Assembly (NCBI GenBank): GCA_950097015.1
Contig: CATNEN010000002.1
Span: forward strand, 682,001 to 746,000
DNA length: 64,000 nt
Direction of reading: 5' to 3'
Source of the DNA: Macrostomum hystrix
Taxonomy: Eukaryota > Platyhelminthes > Macrostomidae
Shown here one piece after another: positions 63,130 through 64,000 of the stretch (position 1 is the stretch's first letter; each line of letters opens with the position of its first letter). Below the pieces are notes generated by a model, which ran no database searches, was not told the DNA's origin, and was given only the letters and a program-made list of their open reading frames with translations. The position numbers and the translations under genes are program-made.

Positions 63130-64000
63130 TAAAGAGAAGTGAGAGTAGGAAGATGTGAAATGAGTGGAAGAAATGAGAGAATAGGAGAGGGGAGAATGGG
63201 AGAGGGGAGAATGGGAGAGGGAAGAATGGAAGAGGGGAGAATGGAAGAGGGAATAATGGGAGAGGGGAGAATGGGAGAGGGGAGAATTGTAGAGCAGAGG
63301 ATGGAAGTGGGGATAATTGGAAAGGGGAGAATAGGAGAGGGGAGAATGGGAGAGGGGAGAATAGGAGAGGGGAGAATGGGAGAGGGAGAATGGGAGAGGG
63401 AAAAATTGGGAAGGGGAGAATGGGGAGGGGAGAATGGAAGAGGGAAGAATGGAAGAGGGAATAATGGGAGAGGGGAGAATGGGAGAGGGGAGAATTGTAG
63501 AGCAGAGGATGGAAGTGGGGATAATTGGAAAGGGGAGAATAGGAGAGGGGAGAATGGGATGGGAGAGGGGAGAATGTGAGAGGGGAGAATGGGAAAGGGG
63601 AGAATGGAAGTGGCGAGAATGGGAGAGGGAAGAATTGAGAAGGCGAGAATGGGAGAGGGAAGAATTGAGAAGGCGAGAATGGGAGAGGGAAGAATGGGAG
63701 AGGGGAGAATGGAAGAGGGAAGAATGGAAGAGGGGAGAATGGAAGAGGGGAGAATGGGAGAGGGGAGAATGGGAGAGGGAGAATGGGAGAGGGAAAAATT
63801 GGGAAGGGGAGAATGGGGAGGGGAGAATGGAAGAGGGAAGAATGGAAGAAGGAATAATGGGAGAGGGGAGAATGGGAGAGGGGAGAATAGTAGAGCAGAG
63901 GATGGAAGTGGGGATAATTGGAAAGGGGAGAATAGGAGAGGGGAGAATGGGATGGGAGAGGGGAGAATGTGAGAGGGGAGAATGGGAAAGGGGGGAATGG
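63130..64000. repeat. 15-bp GAGAGGGGAGAATGG array with ~393-bp higher-order repeat
   Basis: More than 55 purine-rich units, continuing past the window edge. The marker TAGAGCAGAGGATGGAAGTG occurs at 63290, 63498 and 63891, and GGGAAAAATTGGG near 63398 and 63791, giving a 393-bp period plus a 208-bp step. Confidence 0.95.

Overview
The window is metazoan nuclear DNA: GT-AG introns, C3HC4 RING, CCR4-NOT, MCM and NHL-propeller genes, tRNA-derived SINEs, a dead non-LTR retrotransposon and a hAT-like MITE. A universal stress protein gene and a fucolectin/PAN-type gene argue against vertebrates and insects and favour a lophotrochozoan. A free-living flatworm of the Macrostomum type is my best guess, at low confidence. 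Roughly 26 kb (about 40%) is tandem minisatellite of unit length 8-42 bp, held mostly in introns, in 5'-UTR introns and between genes.

Layout. 424-15465 (-): coiled-coil protein gene, nine phase-0 exons readable, 3' end outside the window, introns full of arrays (including a 4 kb 31-bp array). 16.2-17.0 kb: two shards of an NHL-propeller gene. 17.45-17.85 kb: hAT-like MITE carrying a minisatellite. 17.97-19.31 kb (+): fucolectin/PAN-like secreted protein gene with a suspected double frameshift. 19.8-20.75 kb: two SINEs. 22.0-28.4 kb (+): MCM7, complete (8 exons, 729 aa). 29.65-31.53 kb (+): RING E3 ligase (3 exons, 439 aa). 32.1-38.2 kb (+): CNOT9/RQCD1 (3 exons, 307 aa) with a 2.7 kb 42-bp array in intron 1. 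38.4-41.2 kb: arrays. 41.26-41.73 kb (-): single-exon universal stress protein. 43.7-44.6 kb (-): dead LINE. 45.3-48.0 kb (-) and 48.46-50.0 kb (+): a head-to-head pair, a two-domain TULIP lipid-binding protein and a small acidic secreted protein, sharing a roughly 450 bp intergenic promoter; both have a 5'-UTR intron filled by a minisatellite. 50.5-55.15 kb (-): one intact B-box-like/NHL gene and two truncated, frameshifted duplicates. 55.2-64 kb: almost only arrays, a MITE end, a SINE and one possible exon of a further gene.

MCM7 (replication), the RING protein and CNOT9 (mRNA decay) lie in tandem on the + strand with gaps of 0.6-1.2 kb, each with its own start; I see no functional operon. 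The most unusual content is the minisatellite landscape: nearly every intron above about 350 bp has its own array, several arrays show higher-order repeats, and some motifs recur at distant loci in either orientation, in one case attached to a MITE end.
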